Source of the DNA: Verpa conica
Lineage: Eukaryota > Ascomycota > Pezizomycetes > Pezizales > Morchellaceae
Assembly: GCA_033030425.1 (NCBI GenBank)
Contig: JAUFSD010000007.1
Location: 1,674,001-1,738,000, forward strand
Reading direction: 5' to 3'
DNA: 64,000 nucleotides
Shown here: piece by piece, positions 22,585-35,151 of the stretch
Numbering within the stretch: the first letter of the stretch is position 1
How the letters are laid out: the number at the start of each line of letters is the position of its first letter
Position numbers and translations under genes: made by a program
The notes under the pieces: model-generated
What the model was told of the DNA's origin: nothing
Databases searched by the model: none
What the model saw: the letters and a program-made list of their open reading frames with translations, nothing else

Positions 22585-25500
22585 TTAGTTCTTTGCACTT
22601 TTCCGCCGTCTCTTTGTCGTAGTCTCCACCACAGCATCTTCATCTTGGTATCCATCTTCATCTTCATTCACCTTTCGCTTTGCTTTCGGTTTCGGTTTTT
22701 GTTTAGTTTTCTTTTGCCTTTTTGGTTTCGGCTCAACTTGTTCTTCCTCTTCCTCATTGTCGTCTTCTTCTTGACCTCTCCGTTTTCTCACTGCTTGCTC
22801 GTGTAGGCTCAACATGGCGTTCTCCATACGTTTACTCTTGTTCTCGATCTTCTTCCTAGGCGCAAATCCACCAGCCCCTGTGCTTCCTTCGAAGAAATGT
22901 GTGATATTACTTTGTGTCCCCTCTGCTTGCTTTTTGTTCATGTCTCTGATAACGGGGACGAGGACCTCATCTGTGCGCTCTTGTGACCACCCGACAGTGG
23001 CCATGAGGAAGTCACGGAGCCCCTCGAGATCAGGGACTCCCCATTCGAAAGGGGAGGGGTCTTTATCGACTTCAGGGAAGAGATAGGCTTCGTCTACTCG
23101 GGCGTCGGGAAATGAAGGGGGAAGGAATATTTTGGCAACATTTTTACGCTAAATTTTTTGCTCAGTAAGTGTTGAGGTGGAATACCTGTAAATGGGTAGA
23201 CTTACGAATTTCTTCCTAAACTTGTTCTTCCCATCCTCGCCAGCCTTCGAAATACCCTGCTGGACAGCCGTCCACCAATCCCTAAACCTCTCTAAACCGC
23301 CCTCCCCCGAGAATTCTACCAACAGCTCCAGTGCTGTAACCGGTCCCACAGTTGGTAACCCCTCTGTATAATCGCTCCCAAGCAAATGCGCAATCCTAAT
23401 CAAATTCCTTCTATCCAGACTAAATTCCTTCTCCAGATCACTCGCAAGATAACACTCGACAAACTTCGCCTGGTTGAACATATTCTTGTACACCCTTGTA
23501 CCGCCAAACAAGAACGTGTCCGAATCATCGGTTACAATCCCATCAACGAGTCCGAGATTCACGAGCTCGGCGCATTGCGCTTCAGCTTCCATGGGTGCGG
23601 TGATGTACGGTATTCCAAAGAGTTTTAGGAGCTGTTGGCATTCTTGGATCATGACTGTGGTGACCTCGTCGGCATCACGGCGGTCTTTGGCTTGTTGCGC
23701 ACGGAGAGCATTGAGTTCGCGTTCATAGTCTTGGTGGGAGTGTTGCTGTGACTTGTTGTTCAATTCGGCAGCAAAGCGAGCGTGCTCCTCGGATTCGGCA
23801 GCTAGTGATTGGAGAAGCTCTGCGTCTTCAGGGTCGGAGTAGAGACCTTCTTCGTCTTCGAATGGGGGCGTAGCATCACGGAAGTCGGGTTCATCGAAAT
23901 CAGGAGGTGGAGGCGAATCCCCAGGTGCCATGGCATTGGCATTGGGACGTAGTGTATTATTGCCTGTTTGTTCTGGCTTAGGATCTGTAGCTCCTTCGTG
24001 ATCACTTTCTTCCCATTCTAGCTCTTCATCACTGTCCTGGGCATCAGCCACCTTCGCCATGGTAGATGGCCCCGCAAACTTCACCCTGGTTTCCGCCCCG
24101 CCATTCCGCGAAGCCGCTTTTTCAGGTGTTTTCCTGGGGGACATGGCCTTCACTCTATCCGCCAAATCGTTCATCGTCTTTGTTTTTTCTTTGCCATTCA
24201 TAGGGAAATCCATCATCACCAAATCATCTTCATCAGAGCTTTCGACGACAACAGCATTCTCTCTTTCCCTTCTAGTGTTTTCTCTTTCCCATCTTTCTCT
24301 CTCCTCTCTTTCAATCTTTATTCTCTCGTCGTCTAACATTTTCTCACGGATATATTCCTCTTTTTCCCGATTCGCTTTCTCCATTTCCTCCTTGAGATCC
24401 TTTGTCTCTCCTACAAACCATGGTGGCAATGGGAGAGACGGTTCATTCGGATTCTCTCGCGCACATTCTTTCTCTTTCTGTTTTGGCTCACTCGGTTTTG
24501 GCTCAACTTTCTTCTCCGGCTCCTTCTTTTTGGTCAAGAAACTTTTGCTCTTACTCAAATCCAGAGACTCGAATGGCAGCAGCCCCCCAAATGGATTCGA
24601 TGAGGCTGGGGCTACTGAACTACTGCTACCGCTACTCTGTCCAGGTTTATTATACCCCGAGTCGCTCGGCTTCGCATTATAGGTGCGTCTTGATTCTTCA
24701 AGCGCTTTTTGGAAATCACTTTGGTCGTCGTGGTAGCCTGCCGGCTTCGGCAAGATCGGAACTGGCTCCCTTCGTATGTGGCGTCTCTCAATTGCTTTGC
24801 CTTTACCTTTACCGATCATTTCTTCATCGTCATCGTCATCATCTTCCTCTTCCTCCTCCTCTTCGTCTTCGTCTTCCTCTTCCTCGGCTATGTCGCTAAG
24901 GTCGCGGCCAATGAAGATGTCACTCGTCGAGAAATTATCGTTACTTGGTTGGTGGGAGCTTGAGCTAGCGCTTGGTACCGCGAGAGATATTCTGATGGCT
25001 TCTTGCAGAACTTCGTCATCGTGAGGGTATTGGCCTTCATACTCATCCTCATCTTGCCTATTTTTCCTGTGTTCATAATGGAACGGTGGGCTCTTGCTGT
25101 AATAATCATCATCGTCTTCCTCGTCTGCCCCTAGAAATAATGGGTTTGGAGCATCATCCGTAGCTCTTCCTTTGTCTTTCCTCGGTGCCAGTGATCTAGT
25201 ATTGCCGGTACCAAAAGCTTCCTTTCGGCTCTCGTATAGCGCCCGTCTGAGCATCTGCGCCTCTGGATCATCAAATGGGTTAAACGCATCATCTCTTTCC
25301 CCTTCAGACTCATCCGGTGCATCCCACCCCACTCGGATAGTCGGTAATCTATTCAGTCCCTCGATCGGCACATCCTCAAACTCATCATCTTCCCAAGCTT
25401 CCTCTTCTTCGGGTATCTTCTCAGTGGTATCTATAACAATCGGTTTTGCTGCCTCCCCCTCTCTATCTCCTTTCTGTCCAACAACCCCAAGCGCCCAGCC

Positions 25501-26469
25501 ACCTTCTACGCCATCGTTGCGAACGAGAACGTATTCTCTCCCCCGCTCGCCAGCGACCCTGCTAATATCGAGTGTATTTACGTCATTTGCGCCGTTAAGA
25601 TTCATGAGGCGTTGTGTTAATTCGTTTCTTTCTTTGACCCGTTCGATCTGGAACTTTGAAAAGTCGAGACGGTTGGGAAACATCGCATCTAGTTGCTCCT
25701 TCGAGAGGCCCATTCGTAGTCTTGACCTAAGTCGTGCAGCATTAAGAATATTGTATCGATCAGCTGGAGGGAGAGAGCAGAAGAATGGCGAGTCAAAGTC
25801 GATCTTTGAGAAATCGTAGAGACTCATTTCCTCCCCACCTCTAAACTGCCGAGCGTACTCCTCGAGCTCCTCGTGCGACATGATCCGTGGGTCGTTCAGC
25901 TGTCCCATATTCTCCAGTGATGTATCCAGCTCCGGTAGATGATACGGGTCAGTCTTCCTGAACCCGCCTTGTCGGTTCAACTTTATCTGCTCCGTCGTCT
26001 GTAGTAGCTCATCCACATAGACCACATCATCCGGTATGACCTCCTGCTCCTCTTCATCCACCCATCCCACTTCCTTATCCGCCACCTGCTTCCTCCGTCG
26101 CTCCACCTCCTTTTCTGCAGCCCTCTGGACCTGCAACGCCAAGATCTTACCAGCGGTCCTACTCGCATCCTCCCGCCTCCCCTCCCGCCGCGACTTCCTC
26201 CCCGCGATCGTCTGCCGTTTGAGCACGGGTGCGCCCCCATCAAACACAAACACCGGCTTTATGCCATGAAACAGAAGCTTGCAGATGCGGCGGAAGAAAC
26301 CCACGACGTGGGAGTTGCGCAGTGCGTTGCCTTCGTTGTCGCGCACCGCTTTCAGGAACTGGTAGATCCATATCGAGGCGTCGACGGCGAGACGTTTCCG
26401 GGCGAGGGTTTCTAGCTTTACTGGGCGAGCGCAGGGCTGGACAACAGTCCAGAGACCCGTTACACCCAT
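22585..26469 (-). CDS. RAD2: RAD2/XPG nucleotide-excision-repair endonuclease
   Basis: Two exons, 23206-26469 and 22585-23148, joined across a 57-nt intron, give 1275 residues. The XPG-N nuclease domain is residues 1-100, opening with MGVTGLW and carrying metal ligands Asp30 and Asp77. A long acidic spacer follows (about 120-930). The XPG-I domain lies about 940-1050, with Glu961/Glu963 in MEAEAQCAEL, Asp982/Asp984 in TDDSD and Asp1033 in GSDYTEGLPTVGPVTA, the last merging into the helix-hairpin-helix. Two ubiquitin-interacting-motif-like helices sit at 484-497 (DEVLQEAIRISLA) and 583-595 (SDFQKALEESR). A PCNA-interacting box Q1167-SNITHFF precedes a basic nuclear-localisation tail. This is the nuclear endonuclease that cuts 3' of bulky lesions in excision repair. 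The spacer is low-complexity with long Glu/Asp runs, as usual for the family. Confidence 0.95.
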
Positions 26470-28394
26470 GATTGAAGCTGGTGGGAGGGGGGAGGGTTTA
26501 CTGGTGGGGGATTTTGAACAAAGGATGTCAGAAAGAGAAGATCATGATGGTTGTAAGAGAGAGAGAGAGAGAAAAGAGAAAAGAAACAGAGAAAAAGAAA
26601 GAAGAAGAAAAAAAGAGCTTACAGTCACGGTTGGAGCTCTGGGAAGTCGCGTCGTAGGTGTTACGTTGCACAAAAGGGGTGTTGTCTCAAGAGCCACATG
26701 TAACTATGAAACAACTACGAAGAGCAGGGTAGAGATCGAGCGAGGGGAAGAGTGTGTGAGTGTGAGTGTGTGATATATGGTATTAATAGTATGAAAAAGA
26801 ATTACAAGATTTTTTTTTTTGTTGTTGTCGTCGTCGGTGGGAAATATCGATCGTTGTTGGTTCAACGTCATCGATGCTTGGCGTTTCTCTCTCTCTCTTA
26901 TCTTCATGGTGTGTCACTCGCGATGTCTATCGATCGGGTGAAGGCTGTGTTTGAAATAAGACTGGATTTCTCCCATCGGCGCTGTAGATTGGGATCGTCC
27001 CTTTGTAGTGGATGTTGTTTTCTAGGGGGGTTGTAGTAGGTTTTCTTGAATATTGTTTGTTGAATACCGGTATATGAAAAATTGATTAATTATAGGAGAT
27101 AATAGAGTCTATATCAGCGTCTGATCTAACTTGAGTTATTGTGAAAGAATTATAATGTTTGTACTGAGGTGTATTAAGCCGTCCTTTATAAATACTAACT
27201 ACAACCCACAGACAGCCCCACGCCGTTAACCCATCTACTAACCCACCTACTAACCCACAATAAAATACAAACTCACACACCTTTATTATATCTCCTAGAT
27301 ATGCTATACCCTCTGGAGCAACCCAAAACAGTTAATACCCAAACCGTCTAACCCCAGATAATAAACCTCAGAATAAACCTCACACTAAGCTCTCCCAGCA
27401 CAACCCCCATAATACCACCAACCCAACCCAGAACAAGGAGAAAAAAGAGCCCTACACTGCCACATTCCAGCCTAAACCCAGCCACAAGACCACCAAAGAA
27501 CGTACCCCCACCACATAACCGACAATCAACCAGCCTTCGTACCTAATCCTACACACCTTTACAGGTAAACACGTCAATATACAGTACAGTACAGTACAGT
27601 ACCCTATGTAAGCGTGATGACCAACACACTAATAAAGAACCGTCATAACCGAGTGATGTACCATGACTTTTGGCGTTTATGTAGCTGAACCTTAAACACT
27701 GACAAAGACACAGTAATTCGCGCTTACAAAGTGCATTTCTCTCCTCATCTTCTCCTTCTCACCCTCTCTCTCTCTCACCCCCACTCGTAAGGTGAGACAA
27801 ATACCGGTTCGTGCAAGGATGGAACTTAATATACATAGGACACCTTTCGCTAAAGGGATATGTACTTCTCACTCACCGTTGCTGTGCGTCTATGCCGCAT
27901 GTACTTCACCGTTGTTCTTGGTATCCTTCAGCCGTATGCATTTCAGCCGCAGCGGGTGGGAAAATTATGCTTTTTCTTTTTCTTTAAACGCCCTTGATTG
28001 AGCGTTGATTCAGGGGATTTCCCTTTTCTTTGACTGTATTTTTGACTGTATTTTTTTTTTTCTACTGAGAAAAATAAATATTCACGTAAAAGGTATGCCC
28101 ATGGAACTCAGACAAAAGATAAAAAATAAGCGAAAGAACCCCCCCTCCCCAATATAATAACCCATCATTCACAAGAAGAAAAAATCATACGATCTTAAAG
28201 AACAAAAAGTAAACACCATCCCAAGAAGAGACACAAAAGAAAACCCAACTCGAACGAAATACCCGGTTTTTTCTTTTAAAAAAATCACTTGTCATAATCT
28301 CCAAATACAAGCCTATATTGATCCTCCCCAAAGTAATAGCTATCATTTCAAAAGAAAATCATTACCCAACATCTCATCTACATATCTCTCCCGC
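26470..28394. promoter_or_regulatory. RAD2 upstream region and spacer to SUR7-like gene
   Basis: About 1.9 kb without a supportable gene. Directly upstream of RAD2 (26550-26620) is a strongly purine-rich GA tract on the plus strand, which is pyrimidine-rich in the sense of RAD2 and a usual fungal promoter feature. A short ACAGT tandem lies near 27576-27602. The remainder is AT-rich and must include the 3' end of the SUR7-like gene. Confidence 0.5.
27576..27602. repeat. (ACAGT)n microsatellite
   Basis: About four to five perfect copies of the pentanucleotide ACAGT lie in non-coding DNA upstream of RAD2. Confidence 0.85.
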
Positions 28395-29458
28395 TTAACT
28401 ATGTCTATATGGCTCAAAACCAGCCGCCTGTTGCTTTCCAACATTTGTCATTGGTACAGCTCCACCGCTTCCACCCATATATGGTGTTGAGACTCTCTCA
28501 TAGTGGTGGCCTCCGGCACCGGTCTTCATGGCTTTTCCGTGGTCGGTCTTCATCATGCGATCTCTCTTACCAGAGCAGCAGCAGGTCGAGAACATCCAGA
28601 AGACAGATGCGGCAAGTGCGAACGCGACCGCCAACCATGTGATGGTGAACATGCGGTTGTTTGTTGCGGCGACAACATTGAATTGTGCGAATGCTTTGTT
28701 GTAGACTTCACGCATGCTGTAGTAGAGTGCAGTAGAGATGATGGAAGCGACGAGGAGGAAAAAGAATGCGATCTTTAAAAAGTGGTTAGTTGATGAGGGA
28801 GGAAATGATGGGAGAAGGAGACTTACATCAGCGAGGATAGTAGTAACACAACTTCCCCATCTCGATAATAGTCCAAACCATCCAACAGCAAATGTAACCA
28901 CTGAGGCAACAAAGCCCAAAACGTACAGGGCAGTCATGACCTTTGATGCAGCTCCAACTGCCTTATTAACCTTCTGGACGCTGTCTGGGAAATTGATTTC
29001 ATCCCCATCGCTGGTCACGTTGAAGATCTGGATCAAGTCGAAAGAGTACGATGCACTCGGCTTTCCACACTCCTCCACATGCCATGCGTCCTTATCATCG
29101 ATACTCCCATAGCAGTAGTTCCACAAGCTGGAGGTGTAGAAGTCATCTAAGTTGAGGTCCTCAGCTGTGACGTTCCCAAACCCAGTTGTGGCGAGGCCGT
29201 TATCGAGGTCTGTTCCAGGAATGATATCAAGTGATGCTTCGGTTGTCAGGTTGCGTGTATCAATCTATCTCTTCGGTTAGAAAGAAAGAGAAAAGAGTTT
29301 TTTGCCAACTAAACACTTACAGAGAAGAAATAAAGCCCAGAGGCAAGACCAGAGCTTTTGTTTGTTCCACCGACTAGTACTAGTACTGTACAGAGTAGTG
29401 ATGCAAGAGTACATAGCATAGGTGTGAGGATACACACGAATCTCCCAGCTTTACCCAT
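28395..29458 (-). CDS. SUR7/PalI-family four-helix membrane protein
   Basis: Three exons, 29321-29458, 28827-29264 and 28395-28772, give 317 residues. The start is MGKAGRFVCIL; an upstream in-frame Met is probably leader. Helix 1 is residues 8-32. An extracellular loop follows, carrying the LWNYCYG motif (the W-x-YC signature of the SUR7/PalI family), Cys residues and NVT/NLT glycosylation sites. Helices 2-4 (KVMTALYVLGFVASVV, FFFLLVASIISTAL and TWLAVAFALAASVFWM) follow, then a cytoplasmic tail starting CCCSGKRDR. Family members mark eisosome/MCC membrane furrows (Sur7) or act in alkaline-pH sensing (PalI). The topology fits Sur7 better, since there is no long PalI tail. An eisosome core gene (PIL1) lies elsewhere in this window, but 23 kb away, so I infer no cluster. 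Confidence 0.85.
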
Positions 29459-31075
29459 TGTGAAGAGGAAGGTGAGATAAGGTTTAGATGGAGAAAGAGA
29501 ATAGATAAATGAAAAAAGGAAAAAAGAGGAATAAACCACGGAATGCTATGAATCAGTGGATGAGAGAAGGGGCCAAGGGTTGGATATAAAGGGGAGGAAG
29601 TGAGGGGGAGGGGGATAAGAAGGGAATGAGACGGGCGGTACTGCAGTGTAAAATAGGACTGTCTAAGAAGGGCGTGGCAGACTGGAACTTACTCAGCCTC
29701 GTGCCTACAGACGGCCGATCCCTGCCCACGCCGTGTTGGTGTTGGCGCCCTACACAACACCACGGGCCCCAGCCAACCACAAGGGCTGGATCGGGGGCTT
29801 GGCGACGTTAAGGGCTGTGCTTCTGGAAGGTATCCGCGTGGGGGAAGGGATGGATTATCGGTGAGGCGGTGCAAGGACCGAGTGTGATCCCCGTTTGTTG
29901 CGACGACTCCTGCTAATAATAGCCGGCTGTGTTTCGACATTCCATTACCAGCAGCCTTGATGGAGATTACCCAGATTGCGCGTACCGGTGGGTATGCCGT
30001 ACTGTACTCATACCTCGTACCCGCAGAGTAAGCCGTGTAAGCGACAAGTATGTGCAGTAAGCCCATTAAACTTTGTATCAACGCTGCCCAACAGGAGCAG
30101 GAAACCCTCCCTCAGCATACATGTAACCCCTCTTTGCCCGTGAGTTGTCAAGCCTAGCAATCAGCCCTATACTAGTGTGTCTCCGCACAAATCGAGATTG
30201 GGACAGGAGGGCAACACCACCCCGTTATCAGGGTTACCAGCAGCCAATTACTGCCCCACCCCCGTTCAAGCCACACCGGGAAGCTTAAATCAATCTAATT
30301 CCAACACCAACACCAGCCCCAAGATCCAAATTTGCACTTTTGTGGATTGTGGACTGTACTCTTTGTATGAGTAGATGTTCTTTGTCAGCGCTTTTAAATA
30401 ATCTTTATTGTTCGCTTATCGACAGCTGAGTGCGATTCTTGTTTTCCCAGATTGATTACTCTTCTCTGCACAGCTTCGTGATGCGTTTCTACCTTGTCTG
30501 CAGAGTAAATTACAGCAAGTAGGCATCAGTCACCGCACCAGCCACGTAGCTCCCAATTCAGCCCCGGGAATGATGACTCGGCTCCCGGCATTGCAATGTT
30601 CTCAAGAACCAGCAGCTGAGTGCTCTCCGCTCCGATGTATTGTAGTCGTAACGCATTCCCGTAAGATGGGCAACACCCGGGTCTAGATTAAAACAGTATT
30701 GTATTCCGACGGGGGATGAGTCTTGGTAACAGTATATTGACTCTGGTAGAGTATTTGAAGGAATTGCACCATTGACTGGAGATATTCCCCTCCGTTCCTA
30801 GGGCACAGTATTGTCTACAGCCAGTTCTCGGATCCTTGCCAAGACCATCCAGTCATACACTGGCACGTGATAGGCACCAATGCTGAATAAGCCGCTTGGC
30901 ATCAGTCACTCTATAGATAGACTCATCATGCTTCCTGGATCTAGATTTGTCTGTCTTCACATAGATTCATTGTCGTCCAATCACTAAACAATCTATAACC
31001 GACCCACAACACCATCTACAACCATCACCACCCATCAAAGAACCCGTAGAATCAAAAACATCACCACAAAACGCC
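29459..31075. promoter_or_regulatory. Divergent promoter region, SUR7-like / MAP1
   Basis: About 1.6 kb between divergent genes. It is more GC-balanced than the accessory spacers. Open frames here (for example minus 29689-30081) show no recognisable domain and no splice-supported extension. No RNA gene was seen. Confidence 0.5.
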
Positions 31076-32554
31076 ATGTCGGCCATCACAAAGCGTATGT
31101 GTATCGGGGTATCATGCAGTAATGCTGCCGGGACCCTGCAGTGTCCTACCTGTCTGAAAAACGGCAAAGAGTCGTTCTTCTGCTCTCAAGACTGCTTCAA
31201 AAATAGCTGGGTAAGAATTTCATCTTTCTCTCTCTCTCTCTCCATTCCCACTGAGAAATGAAAACCCCACTAAGCCACCACCTCTTACGGTGATACTTCT
31301 AAAAAGAAGAGCGCTGACGTATAGTCCCCTGCGCGTCTTCCGTCTCCCCTTTTTCGAAGCACAGTCAGAACACAAATCAGTGCACAAGAAGAAACCGGCC
31401 GGTACGTCACTCCTCCAATCTCTGCGGGACCTACACTTACCAGTTCCGCTTCCCTACGATGCAGTAACGGGGACGTATGATCCCTTCCCGAACTTTGCAT
31501 ACACGGGTGAGCTGAGGGCTGCGTACCCACTCACCCCAACCCGCACGTTGCCCGAGTCCATCAAGAGGCCCGACTACGCGGTGTCGGGAATCCCGAGGAG
31601 TGAGTTTGTGCAGGGACGCAGTAATAGGAATATCACCATCTTGGACGCCGCCGGGTGTGAGGGAATGAGGAAGGTTTGTCGACTGGCGAGAGAGGTCCTT
31701 GATATTGCGGGTGCTGCGGCGAAGCCGGGAGTTACAACGGATGAGATTGATGCGATTGTGCATAAAGCTTGTATTGAGCGGGATGTATGTCCCCCCTCTC
31801 CGCTTGTGTGGCATATGGTTAACATAATCTAGTCGTATCCGTCGCCGTTAAACTATAATCACTTCCCTAAATCGGTCTGCACATCTATCAATGAAATCAT
31901 CTGCCATGGTATCCCTGACGCACGGCCCCTCGTTGACGGCGACATTATCAACATCGATGTAACACTCTACCACGGCGGTTTCCACGGAGACTTGAACGAG
32001 ACATACTACATCGGTGAGAAAGCGCTCGCCGACCCCGACAGCGTGCGGGTTGTCGAGGCTAGTCGAGAGTGTCTCGAGGAAGCAATAAAACTCGTCAAAC
32101 CCGGGATGCTATTCAAGGCGCCCGGCGACGTCATTGAGAAGATTGCAAAGAAGAGGGGATGCAGTACTGTCAAGACTTACTGTGGCCATGTAACTACCCC
32201 CCTACCCCCACTTTGTAGTGAGTGAGGCTAATAGCGTAGGGCATCAACCAACTATTCCACTGCGCGCCAAACGTCCCGCATTATGCGAAGAACAAAGCTG
32301 TTGGTGTGGCGAAGCCGGGTATGTGCTTCACGATTGAGCCAATGATCTCGCTCGGGACGTATAGGGACAAGACGTGGCCGGACGACTGGACCGCTGCCAC
32401 GGTGGACGGGAAGCGGAGCGCGCAGTTTGAACATACTTTGTTAGTAACTGAGGATGGTGTTGAGGTCTTGACCGCGAGGAAGGAGGATAGCCCTGGTGGA
32501 CCAGTGCCTATGCCAGTGAAGGAGGAGCAAGAGGGTGGGAAGACCGTTTTGTAA
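31076..32554 (+). CDS. MAP1: Methionine aminopeptidase 1
   Basis: Four exons, 31076-31210, 31365-31784, 31833-32189 and 32240-32554, give 408 residues. Residues 9-50 form the N-terminal Cys/His zinc-finger region of eukaryotic MetAP1 (CIGVSC, CPTC, CSQDC, then SEHKSVH). The catalytic pita-bread domain follows, with metal ligands in [15 protein letters not shown], the His of TYCGHGINQLFH, Glu of FTIEPM and Glu of QFEHTLLVT. It removes the initiator methionine from nascent chains at the ribosome, which the zinc finger helps it contact. All introns are phase 0. Length and architecture match the family; nothing is missing. The C-terminus (PVKEEQEGG) is a slightly extended acidic tail. Confidence 0.96.
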
Positions 32555-33590
32555 AAAGGGGGGAATGAGCTTGTTTGGCATTAGGTTTATATAGATATAA
32601 AATACAGCTTACTACTTATTCGTATATAGGTAGGGTTATAGGGGTGTTTAGACCTTTGATATGGGAGGTGGGTGTTGTGGAATCATATGTCATTACTCGA
32701 TAATCTACTCATCACCTAGGAGTATTAATATGGGCGTTATAGTTATACCATCAATGCGCTAGAACGATCTATAAGCTCAAAGATACTAAAGTGCTGTATA
32801 AAAACAATTCATTCTCTCATCTATCAGACACTGGAAGGAAGTCCTAGACTCTCGTCTGCTTCTAGCTATATACAACACCCATTTCAGCATTGCAGATATC
32901 AGCTGTGGTTTAAGCTGTTGAGTCGATTGTCTAAAAGAGACAGATATGACGATATATTCTCCTTATAGAGGAAACCCTAAACTTATATGGGATGTCCTGG
33001 ATCCTCAAACATAGCAAATAAAGACACATGTGACTCATGTATCAGCTATCCTGATTAGGAAGTAGCTACAACATCGGCTAATATGGATTGATGGATCATA
33101 TCCCATCACTCGCTTATTACACATACACTCTCTCTTACTTTCCCCCGCCATCTAAGAAAAAACGTACTAATAGTTTTACTCCCGGAATTTTAAACTGGGA
33201 AAGACTTGGGTTGGTATCAATAGAGCAATCGGGTTAGGCTGTTTCACACTGGATCCCTCAATGCGCACGTGATCTGCATGGGGGGTTGGTACTAAAGGGT
33301 ATCGATAACACTCAGATATGCAAGGGGTACTGATAGAGGGTTTTTATTACTATTTTTTTAGTACTCGGTAAAGATTATCTAAGCTGAGTACTTTAGGCGT
33401 TGAACTAGACTAAATGTTCCAGTAAATATACTTGCTAAAAAGACCTTATGTATGGGGGTGATCTTATCAAACTGATATATATATATATATGCGTTTCTAT
33501 ATAGTGATACAGCTATAAAAACCCATTTATAATCAATAATAAAAAATAAAAAACCAAAATACGCCATGTATACCTACAAGGGCCAAAGTT
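32555..33590. other. Convergent intergenic region containing a dispersed repeat
   Basis: About 1 kb between the convergent ends of MAP1 and the DUF1769 gene. It holds the second copy of the dispersed repeat (32913-33074) and an (AT)n run at 33476-33490. No gene. Confidence 0.55.
32913..33074 (+). repeat. Dispersed repeat, copy 2
   Basis: Same-orientation relative of 10423-10592, sharing GAGTCGATTGTCTAAAAGAG, TCCTCAAACA, AGCAAATA and TTAGGAAG with small indels. It lies about 360 bp downstream of the MAP1 stop. Non-coding. Confidence 0.65.
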
Positions 33591-34502
33591 CTAATCAATA
33601 TCATCCTCCACCAAAGCACCCTTAGCTCTCTCCTTCTCCTCTTGTTCACTCCCGACTTCTATGAAATCCAATAACACACACGCATACACATCATCGGTCT
33701 TTTTGTTCTTTAAAACATACCTAACCGGCTGTCCGTCCCAGTACCTCAACAGGTTCAACCCATACCCCGGTAATTTAATCTCAAAATTTGCAAAATCCAA
33801 CCATGGCCCGAAGAAATCCAACCCATACCTCCAGCCTTTGGTGAATACCACTTTGGTTCTATTTTCGTCTTCCAAAAAGAATTTTTTTCTCGCTGCAGGG
33901 GTTTCAGGGATTTTGATGGTAGCAGAGTGGGTTGATACGGCGGTCATGTCTTCTGTTAGTACTGTATCACCACTGTCGTAGTGTTCGGTAGGGATTTCGG
34001 TTTGGTGGGGGTTATCGTCGAGTTCTGTTTCGGGGGGAGTGAGGTTGCCGGGGGCGGTGACGGAGATGATGTTCATGCTACTGAGGACGTGGCCGTATAC
34101 CCAGGGTGTGTCGGAGTATAGGTCGCCGTCGAGGCCGGGGTCGACCCATTTTGCGAGGTTCCAGAAGAGGGAGAAGCCGGTTGGGAGGAGGTTGCGGATG
34201 GGCTTGTCGAAGTCGTTGCCCCAGACGAGGTCTGTGCCGTTGATGTCGGTGGTGGGGGAGAAGGTGAGTTGGATGGAGTAGAGGTCGGTGGTGTGGGATG
34301 GGTGGGCGAAGTAGCTGTGCGTTGAGGGGAGAGGGTGTGTGGGCGAGGAGCGGAAGGAGGAGAGTCGGATGTGCAGTGTGGTGGTGGAGTGCGGCGTGCT
34401 TATCGTTAGTGGGGTCGAGGTGTTGACGGGCACTGCGGTGTGCGTGGCTCGGTCGTACGTGGGACCGGCGGTTACGCGGAGGCGGAAGTTGGAGGCGGAC
34501 AT
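33591..34502 (-). CDS. DUF1769 (UPF0590) family protein
   Basis: Single exon of 303 residues, ATG start. It matches the fungal DUF1769 family as I know it by NDFDKPIRNLLPTG (about 97-110), DPGLDGDLYSDTPWVYGHVL (about 123-142), and a C-terminal FFGPWLDFANFEIKLPGYG block followed by YWDGQPVRYVLKN. The function of the family is not established; members are soluble, widely conserved fungal proteins. An acidic insert (about 155-195) separates the two conserved halves. It diverges from the HNH-type gene 650 bp away. A short GGGCGGGGA tandem (34516-34538) sits just upstream of the start. Confidence 0.85.
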   Translation of the reverse strand: MSASNFRLRVTAGPTYDRATHTAVPVNTSTPLTISTPHSTTTLHIRLSSFRSSPTHPLPSTHSYFAHPSHTTDLYSIQLTFSPTTDINGTDLVWGNDFDKPIRNLLPTGFSLFWNLAKWVDPGLDGDLYSDTPWVYGHVLSSMNIISVTAPGNLTPPETELDDNPHQTEIPTEHYDSGDTVLTEDMTAVSTHSATIKIPETPAARKKFFLEDENRTKVVFTKGWRYGLDFFGPWLDFANFEIKLPGYGLNLLRYWDGQPVRYVLKNKKTDDVYACVLLDFIEVGSEQEEKERAKGALVEDDID

Positions 34503-35151
34503 GGCTTGTGGGGGGCGGGGAGGGCGGGGAGGGCGGGGAGTGTGGTGGTGTTATGGTGGTGTTATAGCTGGTGGAGTCAAGTTATAGCTGGGCTGTGATG
34601 TCATTGGTGGGTCTTGCTTATCGATAAGTGAGACATTTGCCCAATCTGTTAAGAACGTCGGTTCTGTGTATAGACTGAAGATATTACAACTAGGAATATC
34701 TACGTAGCGAATAATAGCGTGGGTTGGAGCAAGTCCCAGGGGTGTAGTTTGGAATAATAATAATGAGAATTTATGTATAAAACTATATTAGCAAAAGGGG
34801 GGGTTTTGAGTACCATATACAGTGTGTAACTGAATTTTAGCCAAAAAAGGCAATTCTGTTAAAATCGATTATACTAGTAGTCTACGATGTAGCTCTAACT
34901 ATTTTGGGAAATCGCGTTTATTAGTTAAATTATAGTTACAGATCCAACTCTATCAAAAACCTGCAACCGTAACTTTTCAACTTTAAATTAACTTTTACAA
35001 CTGTAGACTCCGGCTCTAACATCACTACCTACAAAACTCAACTAATAAATTTTCCGAAAACGGTATAATATACCCTTTGTTCTACTACCTATATAACCAT
35101 CTTATCCGTCTTTCCGTACTCTATTATCACACTACTATCACCACCCTCACC
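34503..35151. promoter_or_regulatory. Divergent promoter region, DUF1769 / HNH-type gene
   Basis: 650 bp between divergent starts. There are G-rich tandems (GGGCGGGGA) next to the DUF1769 start, then AT-rich DNA. No gene was recognised. Confidence 0.5.

Noticed and set aside
24776..25024. Plus-strand Ser-rich frame
   Set aside because: Complement of the Glu/Asp-coding spacer of RAD2.
29309..29539. Upstream Met of the SUR7-like gene at 29539
   Set aside because: The extension would put extra residues before the conserved MGKAGR start and first helix; taken as leader.
29689..30081. 130-codon minus frame upstream of the SUR7-like gene
   Set aside because: No domain or compositional support; lies in a divergent promoter region.
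35077..35151. N-terminal extension of the HNH-type protein
   Set aside because: The extension starts with TTG; the ATG at 35152 is the plausible eukaryotic start.
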